The notes below the pieces were generated by a model. The model worked only from the letters and a program-made list of their open reading frames with translations, was not told where the DNA came from and ran no database searches. This document shows, piece after piece, positions 28,109 through 37,947 of a stretch of 64,000 nt of DNA. Where the stretch lies: the NCBI RefSeq assembly GCF_019511645.1, contig NZ_JAEUAX010000006.1:62001-126000 (forward strand), in the 5' to 3' direction. This DNA comes from Microbacterium ureisolvens. Lineage in GTDB: Bacteria; Actinomycetota; Actinomycetes; Actinomycetales; Microbacteriaceae. Position 1 is the stretch's first letter. Each line of letters starts with the position of its first letter. The position numbers and the translations under genes are program-made.

Positions 28109-29713
28109 TCAGTGGAAGAAGTGGCGCTCGTTCGTGAAGAACATCGTCACGTTCGCGGCCTTCGCCGCGGCGATGACCTCGTCGTCGCGGACGGAACCGC
28201 CCGGTTGGACGATCGCCGAGATGCCCGCGTCGAGCAGGATCTGCGGTCCGTCCGCGAACGGGAAGAACGCGTCGGATGCGGCGACCGATCCGGCCGCGCG
28301 GTCGCCCGCCCGCTCGACCGCGAGGCGGCACGAGTCGACCCGGTTGACCTGGCCCATGCCGATCCCCACGGTCGCCGAGTTCTTGGCGAGGACGATGGCG
28401 TTCGACTTGACGGCGCGGCACGCCTTCCAGGCGAAGATGAGGTTGGTCATCTCCTCGTCGGCGGGACGCTCGCCCGAGACAAGCTGCCAGTCCTTCGCGA
28501 CGGACTCGATGTCGTCGGGGAAGCGGTCCGCGTCCTGCAGCAGCAGGCCTCCCGAGACCAGGCGCACGTCCATGCGCTCCTGCTGCCAGTCTGCGGGCAG
28601 CTGCAGCAGGCGCAGGTTCTTCTTCGCCTTGAACACCTCGAGCGCCGCGGGCTCGAACGACGGAGCCACGATCACTTCGGTGAAGATGTCCTTGAGGTTC
28701 TCGGCCATCTTGAGCGTCACCGTGCCGTTGGCGGCGATCACGCCGCCGTACGCCGACACCGGGTCGCACTCGTGCGCGCGCAGGTGCGCGCTCGCGATCG
28801 GGTCGAGCGCATTGGGCGCCGTCACCGCGATGCCGCACGGGTTGGCGTGCTTGATGATCGCGACGGCGGGCTTGACCATGTCGAAGGCGGCCCGGAGGGC
28901 GGCGTCGGCGTCGACGTAGTTGTTGTACGACATCTCCTTGCCCTGCAGCTGGATCGCCTGGGCGATGCCGTGGCCGCCGTCACGGGTGTAGATGGCGGCG
29001 CGCTGGTGGGAGTTCTCGCCGTAGCGGAGCGTCGCGAGGCGCTCGGCCTTGATCGTGAGGTGCGCGGGAAGGTCCTCTTCCAGCAGCGTGCCCTCGGTGA
29101 ACCACGTCGCGACGGCACGATCGTACTCGGCGGTGTGGGCGAACGCGCGGGCGGCGAGCTCTCGCCGCTGCAGCAGGCTCGTACCGCCGGCACGGACGGC
29201 CTCGATGACCGCCGGGTACGACGACGGCGAGACGACGATCGCGACGTTGGCGTAGTTCTTCGCCGACGCGCGCACCATCGCCGGGCCGCCGATGTCGATC
29301 TGCTCGACGACGTCGTCGCCCTGCGCGCCCGAGCGCACGGTCTCGACGAACGGGTACAGGTTCACCACGACGAGCTCGAACGGCGCGATGCCGAGTTCGC
29401 CGAGCTGACGCTCGTGGTCCTCGAGGCGCAGATCCGCGAGGAGGCCGGCGTGCACGCTCGGGTGGAGGGTCTTGACGCGGCCGTCCAGGGACTCGGGGAA
29501 CCCGGTCACGCTCGACACGTCGGTCACCGTGTAGCCGGCCTCGCGAAGCAGCGTCGCCGAGCCGCCCGTCGACACGATCTCGACACCGGCGGCGGCCAGC
29601 GCCTCGCCGAGGACGAGCAGGTCGGTCTTGTCGCTCACCGACACCAGTGCGCGGCGCACCGGCACGACATCGCGGGGGCGGTACAGGGCGGGGTCGTGGC
29701 TCGGTCCGGCCAT
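28109..29713 (-). CDS. purH: Bifunctional AICAR formyltransferase / IMP cyclohydrolase
   Basis: Catalyses the last two steps of purine synthesis, formylation of AICAR and ring closure to IMP. 534 residues, full family length. The N-terminal cyclohydrolase begins [14 protein letters not shown] and keeps EILSTGGS-like EIVSTGGSA and [13 protein letters not shown]. The transformylase part has [12 protein letters not shown] and the KHANPCG motif. It follows purN with a 27-base gap. Confidence 0.97.
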   Translation of the reverse strand: MAGPSHDPALYRPRDVVPVRRALVSVSDKTDLLVLGEALAAAGVEIVSTGGSATLLREAGYTVTDVSSVTGFPESLDGRVKTLHPSVHAGLLADLRLEDHERQLGELGIAPFELVVVNLYPFVETVRSGAQGDDVVEQIDIGGPAMVRASAKNYANVAIVVSPSSYPAVIEAVRAGGTSLLQRRELAARAFAHTAEYDRAVATWFTEGTLLEEDLPAHLTIKAERLATLRYGENSHQRAAIYTRDGGHGIAQAIQLQGKEMSYNNYVDADAALRAAFDMVKPAVAIIKHANPCGIAVTAPNALDPIASAHLRAHECDPVSAYGGVIAANGTVTLKMAENLKDIFTEVIVAPSFEPAALEVFKAKKNLRLLQLPADWQQERMDVRLVSGGLLLQDADRFPDDIESVAKDWQLVSGERPADEEMTNLIFAWKACRAVKSNAIVLAKNSATVGIGMGQVNRVDSCRLAVERAGDRAAGSVAASDAFFPFADGPQILLDAGISAIVQPGGSVRDDEVIAAAKAANVTMFFTNERHFFH

Positions 29714-29740
29714 GGAGGATCTCCTCGGGTGGGGTGGGGG

Positions 29741-30343
29741 TCAGAGCTGTGCGCTCGCGGACACGGCCGCGAGGTCGAGGTCGCCGGTCGCGACGCGGCG
29801 CACCACGTCGATGAGAAGACGGCGTTCGACGGGCTTGATGCGCTCGTGCAGGGCGTGCTCGTCGTCGCCGGGGAGCACGGGCACGCGCTCCTGAGCGAGG
29901 ATCGGCCCCGAGTCGACCCCGTTGTCGACGATGATGACGCTGGCCCCGGTCTGGGCGACACCCGCGGCGAGCGCGTCGCGCACGCCGTGCGCACCGGGGA
30001 ACTCCGGCAGGTACGCCGGGTGGGTGTTGATGATCCGCGGAGACCACGCGTCGACGAGGTCCGCCGGCAGCAGGCGCATGAGGCCGCTGAGGACGACGAG
30101 GTCGGGCCGCCAGACGTCGAGCTGGGTGGCGAGCTCGGCGCCCCACTCCTCGCGGCTCGCGAACTGCGCGAAGGGCACCATGAAGGTGGGAATGCCGTAC
30201 TCCTCGGCGTGCGCGAACCCGTCGGCCTCGCGGTCGGCGCCGACGACGACGATGCGGGCGGGGAACTCGGGATCGGCCGCCGCGTCGAGCAGAGCGCGCA
30301 GGTTCGACCCGGTGCCCGAGATGAGAACAGCGACCGTCAGCAC
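29741..30343 (-). CDS. purN: Phosphoribosylglycinamide formyltransferase
   Basis: Transfers a formyl group from 10-formyl-THF to GAR, step three of purine synthesis. 200 residues. The N-terminus has [16 protein letters not shown]; the catalytic segment [16 protein letters not shown] holds the key Asn and His, and the catalytic Asp lies in [14 protein letters not shown] start. The gene order DUF6350-purN-purH is, as I recall, common in actinobacteria. Confidence 0.97.
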   Translation of the reverse strand: MLTVAVLISGTGSNLRALLDAAADPEFPARIVVVGADREADGFAHAEEYGIPTFMVPFAQFASREEWGAELATQLDVWRPDLVVLSGLMRLLPADLVDAWSPRIINTHPAYLPEFPGAHGVRDALAAGVAQTGASVIIVDNGVDSGPILAQERVPVLPGDDEHALHERIKPVERRLLIDVVRRVATGDLDLAAVSASAQL

Positions 30344-30352
30344 CGGCTCAGT

Positions 30353-30416
30353 CTAATCGGAACCGTCCCTCGCGCCGGGCGGCGCTAATCGGAACCATCC
30401 CTCGCGCCGGGCGGCG
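30353..30416. repeat. Tandem 32-bp duplication at the end of the DUF6350 gene
   Basis: Two head-to-tail 32-base units (30353-30384 and 30385-30416) differ by one base. The unit contains the stop codon and last codons of the DUF6350 gene, so the same coding end is repeated just past the stop. Confidence 0.9.
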
Positions 30417-32007
30417 CCGGCCTCGGCAGGTCGATCGGCTCGGTCGTCGCTTCCGACGTGACGGGAGGGGACGGGTGCTGCTCCCCGGCGTCGCCTTCGG
30501 GCGCCGCGCCGCCCCACCGGGCGGTGAACGCCGCGACCGCGGCGAACGCCGCCGCCTCGGGAGGCTCGGGGTGAAATTCATCCTCCCGGGTCGTCTGCTC
30601 GGCCGCGGCCGGCAATGGCGCGAAATGCTCCGTGGTGTCTCGCCCGCCGACCGACCGCGGCGACAGCAGCAGGATCGCGGCGCCGAGCAGCACCTCGAGC
30701 CCGACCGCCAACGCGACGGGTCCCGGGTCGGGTCCGAACTCGGCGAGCCGTCCTGGTCCGAGCGAGCCCGACGCCGCCCACGCCAGCAGCGCGGCGGCGC
30801 CCCCTGACAGCAGTGCGATGCCGGCGGTGACGACGAGGCGCGCGGCGATCGGATCCTCGGGGGCTTCGGCGTGGTCGTCGAGGTGCGCCTCCCCGGCGGG
30901 CTCGGTCGTGGCCGAGCCCGACAGGAGTCCGCTGAGCGCCGCCGTCCTGCCGGCGTCGAACCGGGAGGACGCCGAGCCCGCCGAGGGGGCGGGATGCGGC
31001 ATCCGTCCGCGGGGGCCTGGCCCGGCGTGCAGCAGCCGCGAGCGCGCGATCCATCCGGCGAGCGCGCCGAGGGCGACCGGCAGCAGGGCCAGCAGGAGCA
31101 GCCACGACGTCGTCGACTCGGGCACGGCACCCAGCGCCGGCAGACCCGGGATGACGCCGACCTGGGTCCCGGCGGGCGAGACGGACGTGCCGGTGCCGAC
31201 GGCGAAGCCGGGTCCGGCGACGAAGCTCATGCCCCATACCGCGAGCATCGGCACGTAGGCGAGCTGGGCGAGCGTGATGACCACCGCGCCGAGCGGGTCG
31301 ACGTCGCCCGCCTGGAACAGCGCGACGATCTGGCCGGCGCGGGCGAACAGGGCGACCGCGGCCACCGCGGCGCCGATGCCGACGAGCCCGACCACGACCA
31401 CGGCCGTCCCTCGGGCGACGAGCGCCGGCACCTCACCCCAGCCGTGCGGCGCGGCCTCGACGTGATCGCGCAGCCGCGCGATCGCGCCCGACCCGGCCTC
31501 GGACCACTCCGTGACCAACGCCGCGACGAAGGCGGGAACGGCGAACAGGAGCGTCGGCACGAGGATCGCCTGCCAGGGTTCGGCGCGGGCGACGTCGTTC
31601 GCGCCGGTCAGCGCGGCGCCGGTCGTCACCGCAGCGAACACGGCGCTCGAGGTGAGCACGCCCGTGAGCCATGCGTCGGCGTGCGAGGCGCGGGCCCCCG
31701 AGCGGGCGGCGAAGATCACGGTGAACCCGGCGAACGCGAGCGGGGCGAGCGAGAGGACGAAGGATGCCGCGCCCGCATCGATCCCCGTGGCCGCGAGGTA
31801 CTCGGGCGGCAATGCGATGGCGAGCGGCACGAGGTTGCCGAGCTGCCACACCGACACCGCCGACGGCCACAGCACGCCCCAGTCCGCTTCGCCCCCGAAC
31901 CCGAACACCCACAGCAGGGTGAGCGGCGCGAGGGTCACGGCAAGGCCGACGGCCGCCGCGATGACGGCGTCGACGGAGGCGAGAAGGGCGACGATGAGGC
32001 GATGCAT
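30385..32007 (-). CDS. DUF6350-family integral membrane protein
   Basis: 540 residues with about ten hydrophobic segments in the first 400, then a charged Pro/Glu-rich C-terminal tail. In actinobacteria this family is found next to purN; its function is unknown. The last codons and the TAG stop are duplicated immediately downstream. It reads into purN with a 41-base gap. Confidence 0.82.
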   Translation of the reverse strand: MHRLIVALLASVDAVIAAAVGLAVTLAPLTLLWVFGFGGEADWGVLWPSAVSVWQLGNLVPLAIALPPEYLAATGIDAGAASFVLSLAPLAFAGFTVIFAARSGARASHADAWLTGVLTSSAVFAAVTTGAALTGANDVARAEPWQAILVPTLLFAVPAFVAALVTEWSEAGSGAIARLRDHVEAAPHGWGEVPALVARGTAVVVVGLVGIGAAVAAVALFARAGQIVALFQAGDVDPLGAVVITLAQLAYVPMLAVWGMSFVAGPGFAVGTGTSVSPAGTQVGVIPGLPALGAVPESTTSWLLLLALLPVALGALAGWIARSRLLHAGPGPRGRMPHPAPSAGSASSRFDAGRTAALSGLLSGSATTEPAGEAHLDDHAEAPEDPIAARLVVTAGIALLSGGAAALLAWAASGSLGPGRLAEFGPDPGPVALAVGLEVLLGAAILLLSPRSVGGRDTTEHFAPLPAAAEQTTREDEFHPEPPEAAAFAAVAAFTARWGGAAPEGDAGEQHPSPPVTSEATTEPIDLPRPAPPGARDGSD

Positions 32008-32132
32008 GCGCCATCGACCCTACTTCGGCGCACCGCCTCGGCCCGGGCGCCCGCGCGCGGGGCCGAGGCATCCGTCCAGCGAATCCTCAGGTTGAGGCGA
32101 GAGCGACTAACGTTTCATCGGAGGTCCCCCAC

Positions 32133-33608
32133 ATGAGCACTACCGAGTCCACGGCGCCCCACACGCCCGACGAGACCGAGACCCCAGAGCCGAAGAACGG
32201 GTTCGACAGGTTCTTCGAGATCACCAAGCGCGGATCGACCATCCCCGCCGAGATCCGCGGCGGCGTGGTCACCTTCGTGACGATGGCCTACATCGTCATC
32301 CTGAACCCGATCATCCTGTCCAGCGGCACGGACGTCGCCGGGAACACCCTCGGGTTCACGCAGGTCGCCGCGACGACGGCGCTGACCGCCGGCGTCATGA
32401 CGGTGCTGTTCGGCCTCGTGACGCGTCTGCCGTTCGCGTTCGCCGCCGGCCTCGGCATCAACTCGTTCCTCGCCGTCTCGGTGGTCGGGCAGGTGACCTG
32501 GCCCGAGGCGATGGGCCTCGTGGTCATCAACGGTCTGATCATCGTGCTGCTGGCCGCGACGGGCCTGCGGCGCATGATCTTCGATGCCGTCCCGATCCAG
32601 CTGAAGCTCGCCATCACGGTGGGCATCGGCCTGTTCATCGCGTTCATCGGCTTCGTCGACGCCGGCTTCGTCACCTCGACCGGCGCGTCCTCTCCCCCGG
32701 TCGGGCTCGGCGTCAACGGCTCGGTCGCCACGGTGCCGACGCTCATCTTCGTCTTCACGCTGCTGCTCACCGGCATCCTGGTCGCGCGCAAGGTCAAGGG
32801 CGGCATCCTCATCGGCCTCGTCACCGGCACCGTCGTCGCGGTGATCGTCGAGGCGATCTGGAACATCGGCCCGAAGTTCGCGGGCGACGACGTCAACGCC
32901 GGCGGCTGGGGCCTCTCGGTCCCCGAGCTGCCCTCGTCGCTCGTGAGCGTGCCCGACCTGTCGCTCGTCGGCCAGGTGTCGTTCGGCTCGTTCGAGCGCA
33001 TCGGCGTGCTCGCCGCCCTCATGCTCGTCTTCACGCTCGTCTTCACAAACTTCTTCGATGCCATGGGCACGATGACCGGTCTGTCGAAGGAGGCCGGCCT
33101 CGCCAACGAGAAGGGCGACTTCCCGCGCATCAAGTCGGCGCTCATCGTCGAGGGCGTCGGCGCGGTCGCGGGTGGTCTCACGTCCAGCTCGTCGAACACC
33201 GTGTTCATCGAGTCGGGTGCCGGCATCGGCGAAGGCGCGCGCACCGGCTTCGCCAACGTCGTCACGGGTGGCCTCTTCCTCGTCGCGATGTTCTTCACCC
33301 CGCTGGTGTCGATCGTTCCCACCGAGGTCGCAGCATCCGCTCTGGTCATCGTCGGCGCGCTGATGATGTCGCAGATCCGCTTCATCGACTTCTCGGACTT
33401 CTCGATCCTGCTCCCGGTGTTCCTCGCGGTCACGGTCATGCCGCTCACTTACTCGATCGCGAACGGCATCGGCGCCGGCTTCATCTCCTGGGTCGTCGTC
33501 CGCTCGCTCTCGGGCAAGGCGCGGGAGATCAGCCCGCTGCTGTGGATCGTCGCCGCCGGCTTCGTCCTCTACTTCGCACGCGGACCGCTCGAGGCACTGC
33601 TCGGCTGA
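32133..33608 (+). CDS. NCS2-family purine permease, AzgA/PbuG-like
   Basis: A 491-residue importer of hypoxanthine, guanine or adenine, with about 13 membrane helices. Typical family motifs are visible: the amphipathic start FFEITKRGSTIPAEIRGGVVTFVTMAYIV, split here as FFEITKRGSTIPAEI and GGVVTFVTMAYIV, plus FFDAMGTMTGL and GGLTSSSSNTVFIES. It is divergent from the purine-synthesis block, and purine salvage fits that setting. Confidence 0.93.
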   Translation: MSTTESTAPHTPDETETPEPKNGFDRFFEITKRGSTIPAEIRGGVVTFVTMAYIVILNPIILSSGTDVAGNTLGFTQVAATTALTAGVMTVLFGLVTRLPFAFAAGLGINSFLAVSVVGQVTWPEAMGLVVINGLIIVLLAATGLRRMIFDAVPIQLKLAITVGIGLFIAFIGFVDAGFVTSTGASSPPVGLGVNGSVATVPTLIFVFTLLLTGILVARKVKGGILIGLVTGTVVAVIVEAIWNIGPKFAGDDVNAGGWGLSVPELPSSLVSVPDLSLVGQVSFGSFERIGVLAALMLVFTLVFTNFFDAMGTMTGLSKEAGLANEKGDFPRIKSALIVEGVGAVAGGLTSSSSNTVFIESGAGIGEGARTGFANVVTGGLFLVAMFFTPLVSIVPTEVAASALVIVGALMMSQIRFIDFSDFSILLPVFLAVTVMPLTYSIANGIGAGFISWVVVRSLSGKAREISPLLWIVAAGFVLYFARGPLEALLG

Positions 33609-33620
33609 GTCACGCTTCGA

Positions 33621-33656
33621 GGGAACGGATGCTGCGGCCCCGCGGCATCCGTTCCC
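33621..33656. terminator. Hairpin terminator between the purine permease and SUMF1 gene
   Basis: Arms of 17 bases (GGGAACGGATGCTGCGG and complement, one G-U pair) with almost no loop, 12 bases after the permease stop. It probably works in both directions between convergent genes and contains the GGATGC word. Confidence 0.75.
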
Positions 33657-33769
33657 TCCGCGTCTCTCGGGACGGGTGCTCGCGTTTGGGGCGCGCGGCG
33701 TCCGTTCGGGGCGCGCGGGACGCGCCCCGAACGATCGCGACGCGCCCCGAACGCGAAGGATCTCAGGTG

Positions 33770-34513
33770 TCAGCGCAGCGGGGTCCAGCCCGGCGGAGTG
33801 GGACCGTGGTCGGCGGCGCGTTCGGCGTCGGCGCGAGCGGACCAGCCCTGCGCAGCATCCGTGCCGTCGAAGCCGCCCCGCGCGACGCGGAAGCCGACGT
33901 CGTCGTGGTGCATGCGCGGGGCACCGCCCCGGCGCGTCGACGCGCGGACACTCCACGCGTCGTCGGCGAACCCGCCGCCGCGGAACACGCGATAGTCGCG
34001 GTAGCGGGCGGGATCGAGCAGGTCCCACGTCCACTCCCACGCGTTGCCGAGCATGTCGAACAGTCCGTTGAGGTTGGGCAGCTTGCCGCCGACGTCCTGC
34101 GGTGCGCTCACGCCGTCGGCGCTCGTCCATGCGACCTCGGCGAGCGGGCCGTAGTGCGGGCCGGTCGAGCCGGCGCGGCACGCGTGCTCCCACTCCGCCT
34201 CGGTGGGAAGCCGGAAGCCGTCGGCGTCGACGTGCCACGTGACGTCCTCGCCGTCGAACGAGTACGCCGGATCAAGGCCCTCCCACTCCGACGCCGCGTT
34301 GCAGAACCGGATCGCGCGCAGCCAGGTGACGTCGGTCGCGGGGCGCCGCGGGTGCGACGCGGGCTCGCCGAGCAATTCCGCGAGCTGCTCCTGCGTGACG
34401 GCGAACACGCCGATCTCGTACGGTGCGAGTTCGACGCTCCAGCGAGCGTTGCGGCGGGCGTCGTGCAGAGTGACCGATCCGCCGTCGATGCGGGCGAGTT
34501 CGATGTCGGTCAC
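33770..34513 (-). CDS. SUMF1/formylglycine-generating-enzyme-fold protein lacking catalytic cysteines
   Basis: 247 residues of the FGE-sulfatase fold: LPTEAEWEHACRAGS, NLNGLFDMLGNAWEW and FRGGGFADDAWSVRAS. In true formylglycine-generating enzymes two copper-binding cysteines follow the GGS segment; here that stretch (positions after FRGGG) has none, so sulfatase activation is unlikely. Many such proteins are binding or iron-type oxidase relatives. GTG 34513 is chosen to start at the domain. It lies 35 bases after the polysaccharide deacetylase gene. Confidence 0.8.
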   Translation of the reverse strand: MTDIELARIDGGSVTLHDARRNARWSVELAPYEIGVFAVTQEQLAELLGEPASHPRRPATDVTWLRAIRFCNAASEWEGLDPAYSFDGEDVTWHVDADGFRLPTEAEWEHACRAGSTGPHYGPLAEVAWTSADGVSAPQDVGGKLPNLNGLFDMLGNAWEWTWDLLDPARYRDYRVFRGGGFADDAWSVRASTRRGGAPRMHHDDVGFRVARGGFDGTDAAQGWSARADAERAADHGPTPPGWTPLR

Positions 34514-34548
34514 CGCGGAAGTATCCCACGGGGTGCCGGGTCCGGACG

Positions 34549-36117
34549 CTAGGGGGCGCGACGCCAGGAGCCCGAGACGGGCAGCTGCCCGCCGAAGAGC
34601 TGACGCACGGTGACGAGCTGGAACCCTCGGTCGAGAAGACCGTCCAGGATCGCGCGCGTGGTGCGCGCCGTGCCCGGGTGGATGTCGTGCAGCAGGACGA
34701 TCGATCCCGCGCGGGGCTGCTCGACGGCGCGCGCGATCAGGACGTCGTCGGCGGGCCCCTGCCAGTCGAGCGTGTCGATGTCCCACAGGATCGCGGGCAT
34801 CCCCGCCGCCGCGAGGACCCGCGGCGTGAACTCGCCGTACGGCGGACGGAACGCGGTGATGTCCTGACCGGACACCGCCTCGAGCGCCCGGGTGGAGTCG
34901 ACGATCTGCGCGGTGATCTGCGCGTCCGTCAGCTGCGGAAGATGCGGGTGGTTCCACGTGTGGCCCTCGAGCTCGTGGCCGTCCCGCGTCATGCGGGCGA
35001 GAGTGTCGGCGTGGCCCTGCGCGTTCTGCCCCATCGCGAAGAACGTCGCCGCCGCGTCGCGCGCCGCGAGGTCATCGAGGATGCCGGCGGTGTAGGCGGA
35101 CGGCCCGTCGTCGTAGGTCAGCGCGACGCAGGGGACGAGTCCGCAGTCGACGGTACGCGCTCCGGCGGGCGGCGCGGCGGGTCCGGTGTAGGGCTGCCCG
35201 GGGGACGCGAGCACGCGCGCGCCGAGCGGGGAGACGAGGCCGGCGGCGACCTCGGCCGGCACCAGGATGTCGAGAGGCGCGGTCGTCGGGGGCACGCCGA
35301 GGCCGGCCAGGTCGGGTGCGGTGAATCCTGGCGCGAGGGTGATGACGAGTCCCTCCTCCGAGGGGACGGTCGTGGCGAGGGCGGCATGGATCGCTGCGAG
35401 CTGTGCGTCCTCGCCGATCACCGCCGGGCGCTGACTGAGGGCTCCTGCGTCGCGACGGAGCGCCTCGACGATGTGCGCGCCGAGCGCGGCGGCCGCCCCC
35501 TCGGCCCACAGAGCGTCGGCCGTGGCCGTCTCGCCGGTCGAGACGTCGGCGTAGAGCGTGGTCGTCGTATCGGAGTGGACGCCGGCCGGACCGCCGGTGA
35601 CGACCCGGATGCGCTCGCCCACCACCGAGCCGCCCGCGGCGACGATGCCGCACACCACGGCGGTCCCCGAGCCGGCCGCCGGGCCGAAGGCGGGGTCGGC
35701 CAGAAGCTCGGCGGCAGGAAGCCGCGTGCTGCCCGCGGCACAGCGGCGATCCCCCAGGCCTGACCCTGCGGGCGAAGGGCTGGGCACGAACGCGGTCCCC
35801 GCCGCGACCACGCGATCTGCGATCGCATCACGGACGAACTGCTCCACCTGGGTGTTGAAAGGGTCGGCGGTGGCGCCGGCCGCGAGGAGGGCCACCCGGG
35901 CCTGGACGCCGATCGTGTCATTGCGCAGGCGAAGCGGCACAAGGCCCGCGCCGAGCGGTCCTGCCGCCCCGGCAGGGATCTCCGGGACCGGATCGGCCGC
36001 GTGCACCGCCTCGGGCGCCCAGGCCGGGGGCTCCCAGCCTCGGCTCGAGGCCGGCGCGCAGGCCGGCAGCGCCAGGGCGGCCACCGCGAGCATGACCACG
36101 ACCGCGCGCATCCTCAC
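34549..36117 (-). CDS. Lipoprotein polysaccharide deacetylase, NodB domain
   Basis: 522 residues. A lipobox (ALALPACAPA) anchors it outside the membrane. Residues about 45-250 form a domain I cannot name. The C-terminal 200 residues are a NodB deacetylase: LTYDDGPSAYT with the catalytic and metal aspartates, GHTWNHPHL with the metal histidines, FRPPYGEFT, and SIVLLHDIHPG. It probably deacetylates peptidoglycan or a surface glycan. Its GTG overlaps the preceding gene's stop. Confidence 0.9.
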   Translation of the reverse strand: MRMRAVVVMLAVAALALPACAPASSRGWEPPAWAPEAVHAADPVPEIPAGAAGPLGAGLVPLRLRNDTIGVQARVALLAAGATADPFNTQVEQFVRDAIADRVVAAGTAFVPSPSPAGSGLGDRRCAAGSTRLPAAELLADPAFGPAAGSGTAVVCGIVAAGGSVVGERIRVVTGGPAGVHSDTTTTLYADVSTGETATADALWAEGAAAALGAHIVEALRRDAGALSQRPAVIGEDAQLAAIHAALATTVPSEEGLVITLAPGFTAPDLAGLGVPPTTAPLDILVPAEVAAGLVSPLGARVLASPGQPYTGPAAPPAGARTVDCGLVPCVALTYDDGPSAYTAGILDDLAARDAAATFFAMGQNAQGHADTLARMTRDGHELEGHTWNHPHLPQLTDAQITAQIVDSTRALEAVSGQDITAFRPPYGEFTPRVLAAAGMPAILWDIDTLDWQGPADDVLIARAVEQPRAGSIVLLHDIHPGTARTTRAILDGLLDRGFQLVTVRQLFGGQLPVSGSWRRAP

Positions 36118-36647
36118 CGCCGGACGCCTTCCAGCAGGTCTCCGATGGCGGAACGGTACGCCGCCGGCTCACCGCCCTCCGGCGGGCGGACCTCCACGAC
36201 GACGCGCACGCTGGGCGCGGCATCCGGCTCCCCCACCCCCGCTACCACCCCGCCGTCGTCGAGGTCGACGTGGAGTGCGGTCAGGCCCGACGCGAGCAGT
36301 TCGGAGCGAGGTGTGCCCGCTGCGGCACGGGCGACGACGTCGGCGGGACTCTCGTCGACCGACTCCACCTCGGCGCGCAGCGCGCCGTCCGGTGTGCGCA
36401 CGGTGATCGCGTGTTCCGAGTCACGCGTCACGACCCAGTCGGCGGGGACGACGACCGAAGCGTCCCCGAGGTCGGTCGGCTCCCTCCCGTCCGATACCTC
36501 GCTCGAGAGGTTCGCGACCGTCGGTGGAACAGCCACGATGGCGGCGACGGCGACAGCCGCCAGCACGAGCGCGGCGGCCGCGCATGCCAGCGCGATCTCC
36601 CACCGCCGTGCGGCGGATCCGACATGCGCGTCCGGCGACACGGCCAC
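36114..36647 (-). CDS. Single-pass membrane protein, unknown function
   Basis: 177 residues with one N-terminal helix (about 16-42) and an outer domain that begins after TVANLSSEVSD. The domain has the look of a small extracellular sensor (PADWVVTRDSEHAITVRTP). Coupled to the polysaccharide deacetylase by a four-base overlap. No family recognised. GTG start; a second GTG two codons later is possible. Confidence 0.6.
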   Translation of the reverse strand: MAVSPDAHVGSAARRWEIALACAAAALVLAAVAVAAIVAVPPTVANLSSEVSDGREPTDLGDASVVVPADWVVTRDSEHAITVRTPDGALRAEVESVDESPADVVARAAAGTPRSELLASGLTALHVDLDDGGVVAGVGEPDAAPSVRVVVEVRPPEGGEPAAYRSAIGDLLEGVRR

Positions 36648-36716
36648 CCCCTGACGGGGCCGAGTCTAGGAGCGGGCGGCGCCTGGAGCGCTGAGGAACG
36701 CCTCGGTTTCGCGAGA

Positions 36717-37157
36717 TCAGCCCTCGCGCGGCTCGAGAAGGAAGATCGCGATCCGCCGGTCGGTGCGCTTCTGGTAGTTGTCGTAGTCGGGCCAGACCTC
36801 CGCGGCCCGCGCCCACCACTCGGCGCGCTCGTCGCCCGACAGCTCGCGCGCGGTGTAGTCGCGCTTCTCGTCGGCGTCCTGCAGTTCGACGTGCGGGTGC
36901 CGCCGCATGTTCTCGGCCCACTTGGGCTCGTCGGGGGCGCCGCCCTTCGACGCGACGACGGCGTAGCGCCCGTCGTGCTCGACGCGCATCAGCGCGGTCT
37001 TGCGGAGGGCTCCGGACGCGGCTCCGACCGTGGTCAGCACGATGATCGGCACGCCGCGCAGCGTGTTGGCCTTCTCGCCGTTCGACGCCTCGAACTCCTC
37101 CGCCTGCTTGCGGGCCCAGTCGGACGTGGACGGCTTGTACTCTCCGGTCAGCGGCAT
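36717..37157 (-). CDS. Deazaflavin (F420)-dependent nitroreductase family protein, DDN-like
   Basis: 146 residues of the split-barrel DDN family: [23 protein letters not shown], given here as [16 protein letters not shown], then [16 protein letters not shown] and a [19 protein letters not shown] end. Members bind coenzyme F420 and reduce quinones or nitroaromatics. The ATG at 37157 fits the family start MPLTGEY. Confidence 0.9.
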   Translation of the reverse strand: MPLTGEYKPSTSDWARKQAEEFEASNGEKANTLRGVPIIVLTTVGAASGALRKTALMRVEHDGRYAVVASKGGAPDEPKWAENMRRHPHVELQDADEKRDYTARELSGDERAEWWARAAEVWPDYDNYQKRTDRRIAIFLLEPREG

Positions 37158-37236
37158 GCCACCAGCGTACGGCGGCCGAAACCGGGGCCGGGCCATCGTC
37201 GGCCGATCGCCGTGGTGCTCGACTGCGCGGAGGGTG

Positions 37237-37947
37237 CTATCTCGGATCCGATCGTGTGAACAGCGCGACGGCGATCGCTGTCCCCGCCAGGGCGCCGACG
37301 AGCTGGGCGGCGATGAACGGCACGCTGGATGCGGGTGCGATGCCGGCGAAGGTGTCGGTGAAGATGCGGCCGATGGTGACGGCCGGATTGGCGAACGCGG
37401 TGGAGCTGGTGAACCAGTAGGCCGCGCCGATGTATGAGCCGACGGCCGTCGCGATCACGGGGACGCTGCGCCCGGTGCGGGAGAGCCCGATGATGAGCAG
37501 CACCAGTCCTGCCGTCGCCACGATCTCGGCGAGGATTGTCGCCGGCGTGGCCCGATCGGTGGCCGAGAGCGTGGTCGGGATCGCGAACATCGCGTTCGCG
37601 AGGATGGCCCCGCAGATCGCACCGGCCACCTGAGCGAGCAGGTAGATGCCCAACGCGGGTGCGGTGAGGCCGGATCGATCGCGCCGGCCCAGCACGACAT
37701 CGGCGAGGGACACGACGGGGTTGAAGTGGGCTTCGGAGACGGGCGCGAGCAGAAGGATGAGCACGCCCAGCCCGAGGGCGGTCGCGATCGAGTTCTCCAG
37801 CAGCTGCAGTCCGGTGTCCGTCGACAGCTGCTCCGCGGCGATGCCGGATCCGACGACCACGGCGACGAGCAGCGCGGTGCCGAGGAACTCGGCGAGGGCG
37901 CGCCGCCACAGCGGTTGCCGGCCGAGGACGGGCGCGTCGACGGTCAC
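37237..37947 (-). CDS. MIP-family aquaporin of the arsenic operon, AqpS-like
   Basis: 236 residues, six membrane helices. The first pore motif is NPV ([13 protein letters not shown]) rather than NPA; the second is a normal NPA ([10 protein letters not shown]). The GTG overlaps the arsC stop. In Sinorhizobium the aquaglyceroporin AqpS lets arsenite made by ArsC leave the cell; this gene sits in the same relation to arsC and no ArsB or Acr3 is present, so the same role is inferred. Confidence 0.85.
   Translation of the reverse strand: MTVDAPVLGRQPLWRRALAEFLGTALLVAVVVGSGIAAEQLSTDTGLQLLENSIATALGLGVLILLLAPVSEAHFNPVVSLADVVLGRRDRSGLTAPALGIYLLAQVAGAICGAILANAMFAIPTTLSATDRATPATILAEIVATAGLVLLIIGLSRTGRSVPVIATAVGSYIGAAYWFTSSTAFANPAVTIGRIFTDTFAGIAPASSVPFIAAQLVGALAGTAIAVALFTRSDPR

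Noticed and set aside
32085..32097. CCTCA/TGAGG hairpin before the purine permease as a purine riboswitch
   Set aside because: Only a 5-bp stem; none of the three-way junction or conserved loop bases of the purine riboswitch are present.
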